A DNA stretch of 64,000 nt from Rhizobiales bacterium GAS188. GTDB taxonomy: Bacteria; Pseudomonadota; Alphaproteobacteria; Rhizobiales; Beijerinckiaceae. The stretch lies in the NCBI GenBank assembly GCA_900104855.1, contig FNSS01000001.1, positions 1,364,001-1,428,000 on the forward strand, read 5' to 3'. The notes below the pieces were generated by a model. It saw only the letters and a program-made list of their open reading frames with translations, had not been told where the DNA came from and searched no databases. Below, piece after piece: positions 52,624 to 62,569 of this stretch (positions within the stretch are counted from its first letter, which is position 1; each line of letters begins with the position of its first letter). A program made the translations under genes and the position numbers.

Positions 52624-54207
52624 TTATTGAGCGAGCTGCATGTCGCCGGGGATGAGCGCGTTGAAGAAATCGAGGTGGTAATCCTTCACATTGGCTTGCG
52701 TGGCGACGACGAACCAGTTCGACAGCACCGGAACGATGGTCGCGCTCTCGAGCAGCGCCTTCTGGTTGCCCGCGACGCAGCCCTTGCGCTTCTCGGGGTC
52801 CATGATCGTGTTGCAGCGGTCGAGTCCCTCATCCTGCGCCGCATTGGCGAGCAGCATCTTGCGATGGCCGGGGGAGCGGAACAGGATCGACAGGATGCCG
52901 GGATCGGTCCAGGTCCAGCGCATCAGGTCCATGTCCCAATCGCCTTTCAAAAGACCCGGAAAGAAGGTGCCCCAATCGGATGTTTCGAGCGTCACCGCGA
53001 TGCCGACATCTGCAAGGTTGCTCTGGATCACCGCCAGGGTTCTCGAGATGGGCTCGAAGCCCGCATAGCTCTTGATCACGAAACGAGCAGGCTTGCCGTC
53101 CTTCTCGAACAGGCCATCCGCATTCTTCTTCCAGCCGCCTTCGGCAAGAATGGCCTTCGCCTTCACAGGGTCGTAGGGCGAGCCGAATTGCTTGGGTATC
53201 TGCGGATCGTATCCGGGAATTCCGCTGGCCATCGAATTGAGCTCCGGAGCGCCGTAGCCGCCATAGGCAGCCTTCACGGCTGCGTCACGGTCGATGGCGT
53301 AGCCGATGGCGCGACGGAAATTCACATCGTTGAAGGGCGCGCGCGTCTCGTTGAATTCCAGGAACAGGAGATTGTTGACGACCTTCTTGATGACGAGATT
53401 GATCTTCGGATTGCTGGCCAGCTTGTCGATGACGTCGGTCGCGACCGGGGCCGCGCTCAATTCCCCGGTTTGGAGCGCATTCAGGACCACGCCCTCTTCC
53501 GACAGGACGGTCAGCGTGAACTTGTCGGCGTAGGGCTCGCCCTTGTTGAGGGCATCGCCTCGCCATTGATGGAAGTTCGGGTTGCGCACCAGCACGATCT
53601 CGGTGCCGGGTTCCCATGATTTCAGCATGTAGGGGCCGCTGCCCACGACGTGGCGACCATATTGATCACCGGATTTCTTGACCGCGCTCGGCGAATTGAA
53701 GCCGAAGGAGGCTTGCGCGATATTCGAGATGAACGGCGCGAAAGGCTTGTCGAAGTTGAAGTTCACCGTCAGCGGATCGACGGCCTCGACCGAAGTGAGC
53801 GGGCCGAGCAACGGCAAGGTTGGTGCCGCGTTCTTCTTGTCCATTACCTGATCGAACTGGAATTTCACCGCCGCGGCGTCGAGATCCGTCCCATCGGAGA
53901 ATTTGAGGCCGCTGCGCAGCTTGAAGGTGATCTGCTGTTGATCTTCGCTGATCGTCCAGGACTCCGCGAGCCAAGGCCGCGGCTGGCCGCTTTCGTCGAA
54001 ATAGACGAGGCGCTCGAGCAGATACGGCCCGAGCACATCGCCCACGGTGAGCGAGAAGCTCTTGACGTTGTAGAGGGTCTCCGGGTCCTCGCCGAGCCGC
54101 AGCCGGAACTCGGGTCCGGCGGCCGCCAATGGATGAGGCAGCATGATCATTGTCGCCAATGCGGTCGCTGCGATCGAAAATCTCGGAGCTCGAAGCCATG
54201 CTCTCAT
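52624..54207 (-). CDS. Oligopeptide-type ABC substrate-binding protein (SBP_bac_5)
   Basis: 527 residues from ATG 54207, which gives a signal peptide (MRAWLRAPRFSIAATALATM, ending near PLAAA). The mature part follows family 5: RLGEDPETLYNVKSFS, YLLERLVYFDESGQPRPWLA, then ESWTISEDQQQITFKLRSGL. It binds a peptide-like substrate in the periplasm and is the first gene of the operon SBP-DppB-DppC-hydrolase-DppD-DppF-regulator. Ligand type not predictable. Confidence 0.95.
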   Translation of the reverse strand: MRAWLRAPRFSIAATALATMIMLPHPLAAAGPEFRLRLGEDPETLYNVKSFSLTVGDVLGPYLLERLVYFDESGQPRPWLAESWTISEDQQQITFKLRSGLKFSDGTDLDAAAVKFQFDQVMDKKNAAPTLPLLGPLTSVEAVDPLTVNFNFDKPFAPFISNIAQASFGFNSPSAVKKSGDQYGRHVVGSGPYMLKSWEPGTEIVLVRNPNFHQWRGDALNKGEPYADKFTLTVLSEEGVVLNALQTGELSAAPVATDVIDKLASNPKINLVIKKVVNNLLFLEFNETRAPFNDVNFRRAIGYAIDRDAAVKAAYGGYGAPELNSMASGIPGYDPQIPKQFGSPYDPVKAKAILAEGGWKKNADGLFEKDGKPARFVIKSYAGFEPISRTLAVIQSNLADVGIAVTLETSDWGTFFPGLLKGDWDMDLMRWTWTDPGILSILFRSPGHRKMLLANAAQDEGLDRCNTIMDPEKRKGCVAGNQKALLESATIVPVLSNWFVVATQANVKDYHLDFFNALIPGDMQLAQ

Positions 54208-54648
54208 CTTCACTCTCCCCTGGGACGATCCGCCCGCGGACATCGTCGAAGCGCTGCTGCGTAAAATTCACCTGCCGCGTCAGTTTAATTTGACAGCACG
54301 GCATCATACCGAGCTTCAAGCCCGATGCAAGACGCTTGCCGGGCCGGTGGTGGAACGAACCGAGGGCGGTGCTCGAATGCCCGACGGACCGCCTCGAGCT
54401 TGCGGGGGAAATCGAGCGCCAGCGCCCACCTCTCCCCTTGTGGGAGAGGTCGGAACACGAGCGCAGCGAGGGTTCCGGGTGAGGGGGCAGCGCCGGCTTC
54501 CTCGCCGAGGCCGCTCATCTCGGGGCCGGAATTGGCCGCACCGACGAGGCTTCCGAAGCAGAAGCTGCCCCCTCACCCGATCCTCGCCTGGGGGCTCGGA
54601 TCGACCTCTCCCGCAAGGGGAGAGGTGAGGTCGGCGCTTTTTCTCGGA
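54208..54648. repeat. Intergenic region with an inverted REP pair
   Basis: 441 bp between the two ABC operons. CCTCTCCCCTTGTGGGAGAGG at about 54429 and CCTCTCCCGCAAGGGGAGAG at about 54606 are hairpins whose inner flanks (GGGTGAGGGGGCAGC and CCCCCTCACCCGATC) are inverted copies. It is the same REPIN-like family as at 39406. It may also terminate the upstream operon. Confidence 0.75.
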
Positions 54649-55506
54649 CTATGCTGTCTGCACCTGCTTGGCGTGCTTCGCACCCGGCACCGAGGACAAG
54701 AGCAGCCGCGTATAGTCGTGCCGCGGGTTTGCGAAGATCTCGGCTCGTGATCCGCGCTCGACGACGCGCCCGAGATACATGACGACGACCTCGTCCGAGA
54801 TGGTCTCGACGACCGCGAGATCATGCGAGATGAACACATAGGTCAGGTCCAATCGCGCCTGCAGCTCGGCGAGGAGGCTGAGCACCTGGGCCTGGATGGA
54901 GACGTCGAGCGCGGAGACCGGCTCGTCGAGGATGATGAGCTCGGGCTCGGCCGCCAGTGCCCGGGCGATGCCGATGCGCTGAGCCTGGCCGCCGGAGAAT
55001 TCATGCGGGTAGCGCTCGGTGAATTCGGCGCGCAGGCTGACCAGGCCCATGAGCTCGGCGACACGCTCATTCCTGGCCTTGGCGCCCATGCCATGCAGCG
55101 CCTTCAGGGGAGCCTCGAGAATGGCGCGAACCGTCTTGCGCGGATTGAGCGAGCCGAGCGGGTCCTGAAACACCATCTGCACCTTGCGGTGCAGCGCCTT
55201 GCGGTCCTCGCGCGCCAGCTCCGCCACCGATTGGCCGTCGAGCTCGATGCTGCCGGAAGTGGGCTCGAGCAACCCCACCATCATGCGCGCCATGGTCGAC
55301 TTGCCGCAGCCCGATTCGCCGACGATGCCGAGCGTGCGGCCGCGCCGAACCTCGATCGAAACGCCGTCGACGGCGCGCAATGCCTTCCGGCGCGTGCCGA
55401 ACAGAGCTTTGCCGAACAGTTTTTGGCCGAACAGTTTTTGGCCGAACAGACCCGGTCCACCATATTCGCGCACCACATCGCGCGTCGTGAGCATCATCTC
55501 GCTCAT
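54649..55506 (-). CDS. Oligopeptide ABC transporter ATPase, DppF-type (second operon)
   Basis: 285 residues from ATG 55506 ([19 protein letters not shown]), overlapping the fusion-gene stop (ATGA). Walker A is [19 protein letters not shown], the signature [17 protein letters not shown], Walker [18 protein letters not shown]. Residues about 18-38 are expanded by a 4 x 15-bp repeat (LFGQK copies). The C-terminus stops soon after [20 protein letters not shown] and lacks the usual Cys-rich oligo_HPY tail. It pairs with the fused ATPase domain upstream. Confidence 0.93.
   Translation of the reverse strand: MSEMMLTTRDVVREYGGPGLFGQKLFGQKLFGKALFGTRRKALRAVDGVSIEVRRGRTLGIVGESGCGKSTMARMMVGLLEPTSGSIELDGQSVAELAREDRKALHRKVQMVFQDPLGSLNPRKTVRAILEAPLKALHGMGAKARNERVAELMGLVSLRAEFTERYPHEFSGGQAQRIGIARALAAEPELIILDEPVSALDVSIQAQVLSLLAELQARLDLTYVFISHDLAVVETISDEVVVMYLGRVVERGSRAEIFANPRHDYTRLLLSSVPGAKHAKQVQTA
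55396..55455. repeat. In-frame tandem repeat, 4 x 15 bp, in the DppF-type ATPase
   Basis: Units GCCGAACAGAGCTTT, GCCGAACAGTTTTTG (twice, identical) and GCCGAACAGACCCGG at 55396, 55411, 55426 and 55441. On the minus strand they encode LFGQK-type repeats between the N-terminal strand and the AVDGVSIEV strand of the ATPase. Confidence 0.92.
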
Positions 55507-57449
55507 GCGGGAGCCTCTGCATGGATGCAGCGCACCCAATGGCTGTCGCCGACCGGGGCGATGGCGATCTCGCCTGCGCTGCATCGCGCATCGGCGAGAT
55601 GGCAGCGCGGCGCAAAGGCGCAACCCGGCGGCAAGGCGTTGGTGGGCGGCGGCAGGCCCGGAATGGGATCGATGCGTCGCTCGGAACGTCCGAGCTCCGG
55701 CACGCAGGCGAGCAGGCGCTGCGTATAGGGATGGCGCGGCCCGCGCAGCACCGCGTCGACGGGGCCGCTCTCGACGACGCGCCCGCCATACATGACGTGG
55801 ACCGTGTCGCAGAGCTCGGCGATGACGCCCACATCATGGCTGATGAAGACGAGAGCCGAGCCGCGCTCGCGGCGCAGCTCGTTGAGCAGCTTCAGGATCT
55901 GCGCCTGCGTCGTGACGTCGAGCGCCGTCGTCGGCTCGTCGGCGATGATGAGCTCGGGATCGTTGGCGAGCGCCATGGCGATGCCGATGCGCTGACGCTG
56001 GCCGCCGGAGAGCTCATGGGGGTAGGCATCGGCGCGCCCCGCGGCATCCGGGATGCGCACCGCCTCAAGGAAGGCGATGGCGCGCTCCATCGCCTCGGCG
56101 CGCCCGAGCCCCTGATGCCGCCTGATCGCCTCGGCGATCTGCTCGCCGACCGGCAGGAGCGGGTTGAGCGTCGTCTGCGGGTCCTGGAACACATAGGCGA
56201 TGCGATTGCCGCGGATCGCCTGCAGGCGGCGCAAGGGCGCGCCGGCGAGATCCTCGCCATGATGGAAGATGCCGCCATGCACGATGCGGCCGGGCGGTGT
56301 CGCGACGAGGCCGAGCACCGAGAGCGCCGTCACCGTCTTGCCGGATCCGGATTCGCCCACGAGGCCGACCGCCTGTCCCGGCCGCACCTCGAGGTCGACG
56401 CCCCCGACCGCGCGATAGATCTCGTCGCCGACCAGGAAATGCGTCTCGAGGCCCCGCACCACGAGCGGCAGCTCCGCCGCCGCGGGATCGGTCGAGAGAC
56501 CCTGCATCCGCTCGCCTGCCGGCGCCGCGTCGGTCTTGGCGCGGGCGCGGGCGAGGCCGCCCGATTTCAGCTTCGGATCGAGCACGTCGCGCAAGCCGTC
56601 GCCGACGAGGTTGATGCCGATCGCCAGGAGCAGGATGACGATGCCGGGGATGGTCGCCACATGCGGCGCCACCTGGATGAGGTTGCGCCCGTCGCCGAGC
56701 ATGCCGCCGAGATCGGCCTGCGGCGGCTGGGCGCCGAGCCCGAGGAAGCTCAGCCCCGCCGTCTCGAGGATCATCCAGCCGACCGTGGTCGAGAGCGTGA
56801 TGACGATCACCGGCAGCACGTTGGGGAAGAGCTCGCTCGCGACGATCTCGAGGTCGCTCAATCCCGACAGGCGCGCCGCCGCCATGAAGTCGGCGCGCAC
56901 CACGGTGAGTGTTGCGCCGCGCACCGCGCGTGCGAAAAACGGGATGTTGACGACGATGATGGCCATCATCGCATTGATGAGGCCGGGCCCGAGCGCCGCG
57001 ACGATGGCGAGCGCCAAGAGCAGATAGGGAAAGGCCATGAGCATGTCGATGCCGCGCATCAACAGCATGTCGACAACCTTGCCGTAGAAGGCGGCGAAGA
57101 GCCCGATGGCGGAGCCGATCAGGGCCGCCATGGTCGCCGCCGCGAGGCCTACCGCGAAGCTGACGCGCGTGCCGAAGATGAGGCGCGAGAGAATATCGCG
57201 GCCGACCTGGTCTGTGCCGAGCATATGGCCCGGGCTGAGCGGCGGCAGTAGGCGATGAGCGACATCCGTAATATTGGGATCGGCGAGCGGCAGGATCGGG
57301 GCCGCGAAAGCGATCGCGACGATGACGGCGAGAAGCGCCAGGCCGAAGCTCGCGACCGAGTTCTGCGTCAGGCGCCGCCAGGCGCTCGGGCGCCCGCTCT
57401 TGACGACCCTGACCGGGACGGTCGCGATGCCTTCGGTCGAGACGGTCAT
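55503..57449 (-). CDS. Fused DppC-type permease and DppD-type ATPase
   Basis: 648 residues from ATG 57449 ([20 protein letters not shown]), overlapping the DppB-type stop (ATGA). Residues about 1-300 form a DppC permease ([50 protein letters not shown]). A linker of about 25 residues ([20 protein letters not shown]) leads to a DppD ATPase with Walker [20 protein letters not shown], signature [17 protein letters not shown], Walker [17 protein letters not shown], and a Cys-containing oligo_HPY end. These are normally separate genes; the fusion is in one frame with no stop. Confidence 0.94.
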   Translation of the reverse strand: MTVSTEGIATVPVRVVKSGRPSAWRRLTQNSVASFGLALLAVIVAIAFAAPILPLADPNITDVAHRLLPPLSPGHMLGTDQVGRDILSRLIFGTRVSFAVGLAAATMAALIGSAIGLFAAFYGKVVDMLLMRGIDMLMAFPYLLLALAIVAALGPGLINAMMAIIVVNIPFFARAVRGATLTVVRADFMAAARLSGLSDLEIVASELFPNVLPVIVITLSTTVGWMILETAGLSFLGLGAQPPQADLGGMLGDGRNLIQVAPHVATIPGIVILLLAIGINLVGDGLRDVLDPKLKSGGLARARAKTDAAPAGERMQGLSTDPAAAELPLVVRGLETHFLVGDEIYRAVGGVDLEVRPGQAVGLVGESGSGKTVTALSVLGLVATPPGRIVHGGIFHHGEDLAGAPLRRLQAIRGNRIAYVFQDPQTTLNPLLPVGEQIAEAIRRHQGLGRAEAMERAIAFLEAVRIPDAAGRADAYPHELSGGQRQRIGIAMALANDPELIIADEPTTALDVTTQAQILKLLNELRRERGSALVFISHDVGVIAELCDTVHVMYGGRVVESGPVDAVLRGPRHPYTQRLLACVPELGRSERRIDPIPGLPPPTNALPPGCAFAPRCHLADARCSAGEIAIAPVGDSHWVRCIHAEAPA

Positions 57450-58396
57450 GAGCGACGCATCCGTGGATCGAGGAGGCTTTGCGCGATATCGGTCATGAGG
57501 TTGATGACCACATAGGCCGCCGCGACCACCAACACGCCGCCCTGGACCAGCAGGATGTCGCGGGTCGAGATGGCGCTGACCAGCATGCGCCCGATGCCCG
57601 GCCACTGGAACACGGTCTCGATGTAGACGGCGCCCCCGAGCACGAACCCGGCCTCGAGGCCGATGATGGGGATGACGCTGACGAGCGCGTTGCGGAAGGC
57701 ATGCTTGAAGATGACGCTCGTCTCGCCGAGGCCCTTGGCGCGCGCCGTGCGCACATAGTCCTGGCGCATCACCTCGAGCATGCTGCCGCGCGTCAGGCGC
57801 ACCAGGACGGCGCCGGCGACGGCCGCCAATGCGATCGACGGCAGCACGAGGTGGCGCGCGATATCGACGATGCCGCCGCCGCCGAACATCTCGACCATGC
57901 CGCCGACCGGCAGGACCGAAAACCGCACGGCGAACCAGAAGATCAGGAGGATGCCGAGCCAGAAGGACGGCGTCGAGATGCCGACCAGGACGCCGACAGT
58001 GATGAGCTTGTCCTGCCAGGCATTCTGCTTGATCGCCGCGATGATGCCAAGGAGCAGGCCGACAGCGCTCGAGAGCAGCAGGGCGGCGCCGGCGAGCAGC
58101 AAGGTCGGGAACAGCCGGTCGAGAACTTCGTCGATGACGGGGCGATGCAGGATGTAGGAACGCCCGAAATCGCCATGCAGCAGATTGCCGAGCCAGATGA
58201 CATACTGGACCGGGAGCGGGCGATCGAGGCCGAGATCGTGATTGACCTTGGCGACATTTTCAGGCGTCGCGAAAGTCCCGAGGATCGCCTTGGCGGGATC
58301 GCCCGGGATCAAGGAGATCACCAGGAAAACGATGACGGTGACGCCGAACAGCACCGGCACCATGAGCAGTATTCGACGCAGGATGTAAGAGTGCAA
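57446..58396 (-). CDS. Oligopeptide ABC transporter permease, DppB-type (second operon)
   Basis: 316 residues with six membrane helices. Starts MHSYILRRILLMVPVLFGVT, with HGDFGRSYILHRPVIDEVLD. The EAA loop region is RTARAKGLGETSVIFKHAFR, with VYIETVFQWPGIGRMLVSAI. Stop overlaps the fused gene start. Gap of 29 bp from the binding-protein gene. Confidence 0.96.
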   Translation of the reverse strand: MHSYILRRILLMVPVLFGVTVIVFLVISLIPGDPAKAILGTFATPENVAKVNHDLGLDRPLPVQYVIWLGNLLHGDFGRSYILHRPVIDEVLDRLFPTLLLAGAALLLSSAVGLLLGIIAAIKQNAWQDKLITVGVLVGISTPSFWLGILLIFWFAVRFSVLPVGGMVEMFGGGGIVDIARHLVLPSIALAAVAGAVLVRLTRGSMLEVMRQDYVRTARAKGLGETSVIFKHAFRNALVSVIPIIGLEAGFVLGGAVYIETVFQWPGIGRMLVSAISTRDILLVQGGVLVVAAAYVVINLMTDIAQSLLDPRMRRS

Positions 58397-58425
58397 GGGA
58401 ACCTCGGCGCCCGAGCTCTATCTGC

Positions 58426-60024
58426 CTATTCCTTGTAGACCTTCCAGAAGCGTGTCGTGAAGGAGGGGTGCGGCTCGAAACCCTTCACCGACGCCGACGA
58501 CACGGCATTTTGCTTCCAATTGGCGATGAACACCCAAGGGGCGTCATCGGCGACGATCTCCTGCAGCTGCTTGTAGATCGCGGCCCGCTTGGCGGGATCG
58601 GATTCGGTGCGCCCGGCGTCGATCAACTCGTCGACCTTCGGGTTCGAGTAGCGGCCGGAATTGACCGCGCCGCCGGTGCGCAGCGCCAACGCCGGATGCA
58701 TGTCGGGATCCTGCGTCATGAATGACAATTCGGCGATCTGCGCCTTGCCCTCCATGCCGGGGATGAGCTTGCCGAGAAAGGTGTTCCACTCATAGGTCTC
58801 GATCTTCGGCCTGATGCCCACGGCCTGAAGATCGGCCTGGATCGCGGTCCCCATCAGGATCGGCGAGAGCATGCCCGAACCGCTCTCGGTGACGTAGAAG
58901 GTGACGTCGACGCCATTCGGGTAGCCGGCCTCGGCGAGCAGCGCCTTGGCCTTCGCCGGATCATAGGGATAGGGCTTCAGATCATTGTCATGCGCCCAGG
59001 TGAAGGCGGACGGAGTTGGTCCAGCGGCGACCGTGGCGGTGCCCTTCAGGATCTGGTTGACCATGGCCTCCTTGTTGATCGCGTAATTCGCGGCTTGGCG
59101 AACGCGCTTGTCGTCGAAGGGTTTCTCCTTGGTGTTGAGCAGCAAATACCACAGATGCGGGCCTGCCTGCTCGTAATAGGTGAATTTCGCGGTGTCCTTG
59201 AAGCTCGCGACATTGTCGGGTGGCACCTCGATGGTGATGTCCGTGCCGCCCGACAGCATTTCGCTGACGCGCGCATTCTCATCGATGATCGGGCGGAAGA
59301 CGAGGCCTTCGAGCTTCGGCGCTCCGCCCCAATACTCCTTATTGGCCTCGAGCACGAAACGCTGGCTGCTCTCCCAGAGCTTGAACTTGAAGGGTCCGGT
59401 GCCGCCTCCATGACGGCTGAACTCCTTGCCGTATTGCTTGACCGCGGCCGGCGAGATGCCGACCAGCCCGCCGACGGCTGAGCCCATCATGGTCAGCATC
59501 GGTGCGTAGGGGGCGCTCAGATGGATCGAGACCGTCATCGGATCGACGACCTCGGTGCTTTGAATCGGCCCGAGCAGGAAGACGAAAGGAAAGGGCCCGG
59601 TGTTGTAATAGGGGTGGGTCTTGTCGGTGATGCGGTCGAGGTTGAACTTCACCGCTTCGGCATTGAAGGGCGTCCCGTCATGGAATTTCACGCCCTCGCG
59701 CAGCTTGAACGTATAGGTCTTGCCGTCCGGGCTCATCGTCCATGAGGTGGCAAGGCCAGGCTCGAGCTCGAGGCTGCCATCCTTGTAGTGGAGCAGGCCC
59801 TCGTACATGTTCGCCAGGATGCGGAAATCGCTGATGGTCACCGATTGCGCCGGATCGAGCGTCTGCAGCTCCGCCACATGCCCGATGACGAGGACGTTCT
59901 TGGGCGTCTGCGCCTGCGCGCCGCTGCCGAGCGCGCCGACCGCCAAGATGCCGACCGAAGCGAGGCTGAGCGCCAGGGAAGCGTAGAATCCGGCAGCGTA
60001 GAATCCGGCCAGTAATTTGCGCAT
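58426..60024 (-). CDS. Oligopeptide-type ABC substrate-binding protein (second operon)
   Basis: 532 residues. Signal peptide with a duplicated AGFYA pentapeptide (2 x 15 bp at 59981-60010) before LALSLASVGILAVGALGSGA and a site near AQAQ. The mature part follows SBP family 5: VLVIGHVAELQTLDPAQSVT, NMYEGLLHYKDGSLELEPGL, then ATSWTMSPDGKTYTFKLREG. It binds the transported peptide-like ligand in the periplasm. It lies 30 bp after the amidase gene. Confidence 0.95.
   Translation of the reverse strand: MRKLLAGFYAAGFYASLALSLASVGILAVGALGSGAQAQTPKNVLVIGHVAELQTLDPAQSVTISDFRILANMYEGLLHYKDGSLELEPGLATSWTMSPDGKTYTFKLREGVKFHDGTPFNAEAVKFNLDRITDKTHPYYNTGPFPFVFLLGPIQSTEVVDPMTVSIHLSAPYAPMLTMMGSAVGGLVGISPAAVKQYGKEFSRHGGGTGPFKFKLWESSQRFVLEANKEYWGGAPKLEGLVFRPIIDENARVSEMLSGGTDITIEVPPDNVASFKDTAKFTYYEQAGPHLWYLLLNTKEKPFDDKRVRQAANYAINKEAMVNQILKGTATVAAGPTPSAFTWAHDNDLKPYPYDPAKAKALLAEAGYPNGVDVTFYVTESGSGMLSPILMGTAIQADLQAVGIRPKIETYEWNTFLGKLIPGMEGKAQIAELSFMTQDPDMHPALALRTGGAVNSGRYSNPKVDELIDAGRTESDPAKRAAIYKQLQEIVADDAPWVFIANWKQNAVSSASVKGFEPHPSFTTRFWKVYKE
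59981..60010. repeat. 2 x 15 bp duplication in a signal peptide
   Basis: GCGTAGAATCCGGCA (59981-59995) and GCGTAGAATCCGGCC (59996-60010), differing only at the last base. The duplication adds five residues to the hydrophobic start of the binding protein. Confidence 0.9.
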
Positions 60025-60054
60025 GACGTCGCTCCCTCACATTGCGGTTTCTGC

Positions 60055-61722
60055 TTATTCCAGCGGCGGCCGGCGATCCCAGACCGCGAATTCCTGCTCC
60101 AGCGCGCGCCCGATCCGCAGGATCGTGCCCTCGTCGAAGAGCCGGCCGTGAAGGCAAAGCGCGTGCGGCACCGTGAAGCTCGGGCCGGAGGTCGCAGCGC
60201 CTTGATCGAGGCGCGCCCGCGACAGGGACAAGGGCCCGCGCGTCTGCGCCTGGCGCAAGCCGCTGCGCATCACGAGGCAGGGATGGCCGGTGAAGTTGCC
60301 GATGATCAGCATGGGGCCGACGAGGCATGGCCCGATCATGGCGTCGACCCCTTTGAAGGCGTCGTCCATGTCCTGCATCACGCGCCGGCGCAGGCGATCG
60401 AGCTGAATATGGTCCACGGCGGAGAGGAAGCGCGCCTTGCGGAAGGTGTTGGGCCAGGCGCCGGGCTCCTGCCAGCTGAGCTCGTCATCGCGATTGTCGA
60501 GGGTGAGCGCCTCGAAGGCGGCCGCGGCCTCGGCGAACAGGATGTTCATCAGCGCCTCATAGGGCAGGTCCGGTCGCTCGAGCGGCACGAGCTCGAGGCC
60601 GATGCGCCGCGCCGCCTCGATCGCATCGCGATCGAGGTCATGGGCTTCGGGCAAGGCGAGATCGGCCGGGAAATAGCCGACCCGCAACCCTTTGACCGGC
60701 GCCGCAGCGTCATAGCCGAAAGGCGCTTCGATCGAGCCCGGATCGGCCCGGTCGAAGCCGTTGATCGCCGCGACGACGAGCGCCGTATCCTCGACCGTGC
60801 GGCACATGGCGCCGATCTTGTCGAGGCTCCAGCACAGCGCCATGGCGCCGACCCGCGAGACACGGCCGAAGGTTGGGCGCAGCCCGGTGGTGCCGCAACG
60901 GATCGAGGGCGCGACGATCGAACCGAGCGTCTCGGTGCCGATGCTGAAGCCGACGAGCCCCGCCGCGGTCGCCGATCCCGATCCCGCGCTCGAGCCGCTC
61001 GAGCCTTCCTCGAGATTCCAGGGATTGCGGGTGCGTCCATCATACCAGATATCGCCATAGGCGAGCGCGCCGAGCGTCGTCTTGGCGACCAGCACCGCGC
61101 CGGCCTCGGTGAGCTTCCTGACGATCGCGGCATCGCTGGTGGGAAGGCGCTCACGATAAGGCTCGGCGCCCCAGCCGGTGGCAATGCCGGCGGTATCGAG
61201 CAGATCCTTCGCGCCCCAGGGGATGCCGTGCAGCTTCCCGAGATAAGTGCCCTCGGCGAGGAGGCGATCGGCGCGCCTCGCCTGTTCGCGCGCGAGATCG
61301 GGAGTGGCGACCGCGATGCAGGCGAGCTTCCTGCCCAAACGCTCGATCCGCTCGAGATAGATTTCGGTCAAGCGCAGCGAGGTCAGCTGTCCGCCGCGGA
61401 TCCAGCTCGCCAAATGGGTAACGGGCGCAAAGGCGATATCCACATCGTTGGCGGGCAAATTCGGAGGCGGATCCTCGCTCGGCCTGAATGGGCCCGGATC
61501 GATCGGTGTCCAATCGGGGAGTCTCGGGTCGAAGCGCATCGCCGGCGCCAGCGTCTCCGGCAGGCGCACGGCCCGGCGCTTGATCGCAAGCTCGATCTGG
61601 CCCGCGATATTGTCGAGCATTTGCAGGCGCTCGGCGTCGGAATAGTCGACGCCGAGAAGCCTTTCCGCCTCGGCGATGGTTGCCACGCTTATCGGAGCGG
61701 CTTCGTTCACGGACGGGCTCAC
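60055..61722 (-). CDS. Amidase-signature family hydrolase
   Basis: 555 residues. Ser-cisSer-Lys triad: Lys in IPWGAKDLLDTAG, the Gly/Ser-rich segment EEGSSGSSAGSGSATAAGLV with the cis-Ser, and nucleophile Ser in GTETLGSIVAPSIRCG (canonical GTDTGGSIRxPA). The N-terminal 100 residues carry an extra helical region. The enzyme cleaves a C-N amide. First gene of the second ABC operon, 30 bp before the binding protein, so it probably acts on the imported compound after uptake. It has no signal peptide, so it is cytoplasmic. Confidence 0.92.
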   Translation of the reverse strand: MSPSVNEAAPISVATIAEAERLLGVDYSDAERLQMLDNIAGQIELAIKRRAVRLPETLAPAMRFDPRLPDWTPIDPGPFRPSEDPPPNLPANDVDIAFAPVTHLASWIRGGQLTSLRLTEIYLERIERLGRKLACIAVATPDLAREQARRADRLLAEGTYLGKLHGIPWGAKDLLDTAGIATGWGAEPYRERLPTSDAAIVRKLTEAGAVLVAKTTLGALAYGDIWYDGRTRNPWNLEEGSSGSSAGSGSATAAGLVGFSIGTETLGSIVAPSIRCGTTGLRPTFGRVSRVGAMALCWSLDKIGAMCRTVEDTALVVAAINGFDRADPGSIEAPFGYDAAAPVKGLRVGYFPADLALPEAHDLDRDAIEAARRIGLELVPLERPDLPYEALMNILFAEAAAAFEALTLDNRDDELSWQEPGAWPNTFRKARFLSAVDHIQLDRLRRRVMQDMDDAFKGVDAMIGPCLVGPMLIIGNFTGHPCLVMRSGLRQAQTRGPLSLSRARLDQGAATSGPSFTVPHALCLHGRLFDEGTILRIGRALEQEFAVWDRRPPLE

Positions 61723-62063
61723 GCGGTTGCCAGCAGCAGCGCCGCGAAGGCTAGAGTGGAGCGACCTGCCGCGCCAGCGAGATTGCGCAGACGACTGATC
61801 AAGAAATCGGGAGATCGCGGCTTATGGCGCCTCCTGCACCCTCAATGCGATCGGCATGACCGCTCTTCGGACATCAAGATCGGCATTCTTCGGTCCGGGC
61901 AAACAGCCTATTCGAACTCTCCGGCGTTATTCCTACGCTCCGCGCCCACCAACTAACGGATACCCAGCGCGGTGCCCGAGGAAGTCGGCGCCATTCCCTT
62001 CGAGATAGTTGAAAGACGCAACATCACCGGGGACGCTGGCACCATCGGCACCCGGAGAACGCC
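61723..62063. other. Divergent intergenic region
   Basis: 341 bp upstream of both the amidase operon (minus) and the small exported protein (plus). Only very short open frames; no clear promoter hexamers or dyads recognised. Confidence 0.4.
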
Positions 62064-62543
62064 ATGAAACGGATCATCATCGTGGGTGTGACAGCGGTCG
62101 CGGCCATCCTGTTGGTCACCGGATCGATTTGCGCCCAATTCGGCACCGGCGGCGCACCAACCACCTCGAACCAAATCGTTGCCAGCATGGCTCCCGGCGA
62201 GCGTGACTTGATCCGGCGAATCGACGTCGCCGATTGTCGCGAGAGGGTTGTGGCGGGTCAGGAATCGAGCCTCGACGCCAGCGACTCGCAGGAAGGGCGC
62301 AGCGGGCTCAAGCAGCAGCTCGGCCTCGTGGTGAAGTTTTGCGACTGCAAGTTCGAGGCGACGTCGAGCCTCCTGACGAAGGGCGATGTCGTGACCCGCT
62401 GGCTCTCGCCCGAAACCTCGGCGAACGAACTGTTTTCGGCCAGAGGACGAGAGGAGCTCGATGGGGCGGTGAGGGATTGCGCGGAACAATTCGGGCTGCG
62501 CACGCTGCCCGTGCTCGAAAGGCATCGACACGGCGATTGGTGA
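62064..62543 (+). CDS. Small exported or membrane-anchored protein, unknown
   Basis: 159 residues, with CGGAGAACGCC before the ATG. A hydrophobic N-terminus (MKRIIIVGVTAVAAILLVTG then SICA) is a signal peptide or anchor. The mature part contains GLVVKFCDCKFEATSSLLTK and WLSPETSANELF, with four Cys in all after the signal. Similar proteins are found as hypothetical exports in Rhizobiales. It is convergent with a LysR gene 26 bp away. Function unknown. Confidence 0.75.
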   Translation: MKRIIIVGVTAVAAILLVTGSICAQFGTGGAPTTSNQIVASMAPGERDLIRRIDVADCRERVVAGQESSLDASDSQEGRSGLKQQLGLVVKFCDCKFEATSSLLTKGDVVTRWLSPETSANELFSARGREELDGAVRDCAEQFGLRTLPVLERHRHGDW

Positions 62544-62569
62544 GGCGGAACTCGCAGCTCGGTCTGCGC

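Noticed and set aside
55521-57251. Plus-strand open frame opposite the fused permease-ATPase
   Set aside because: Antisense shadow; the fused gene shows full ABC motifs.
60148-61956. Plus-strand open frame of about 600 residues opposite the amidase
   Set aside because: Antisense to conserved amidase-signature motifs.
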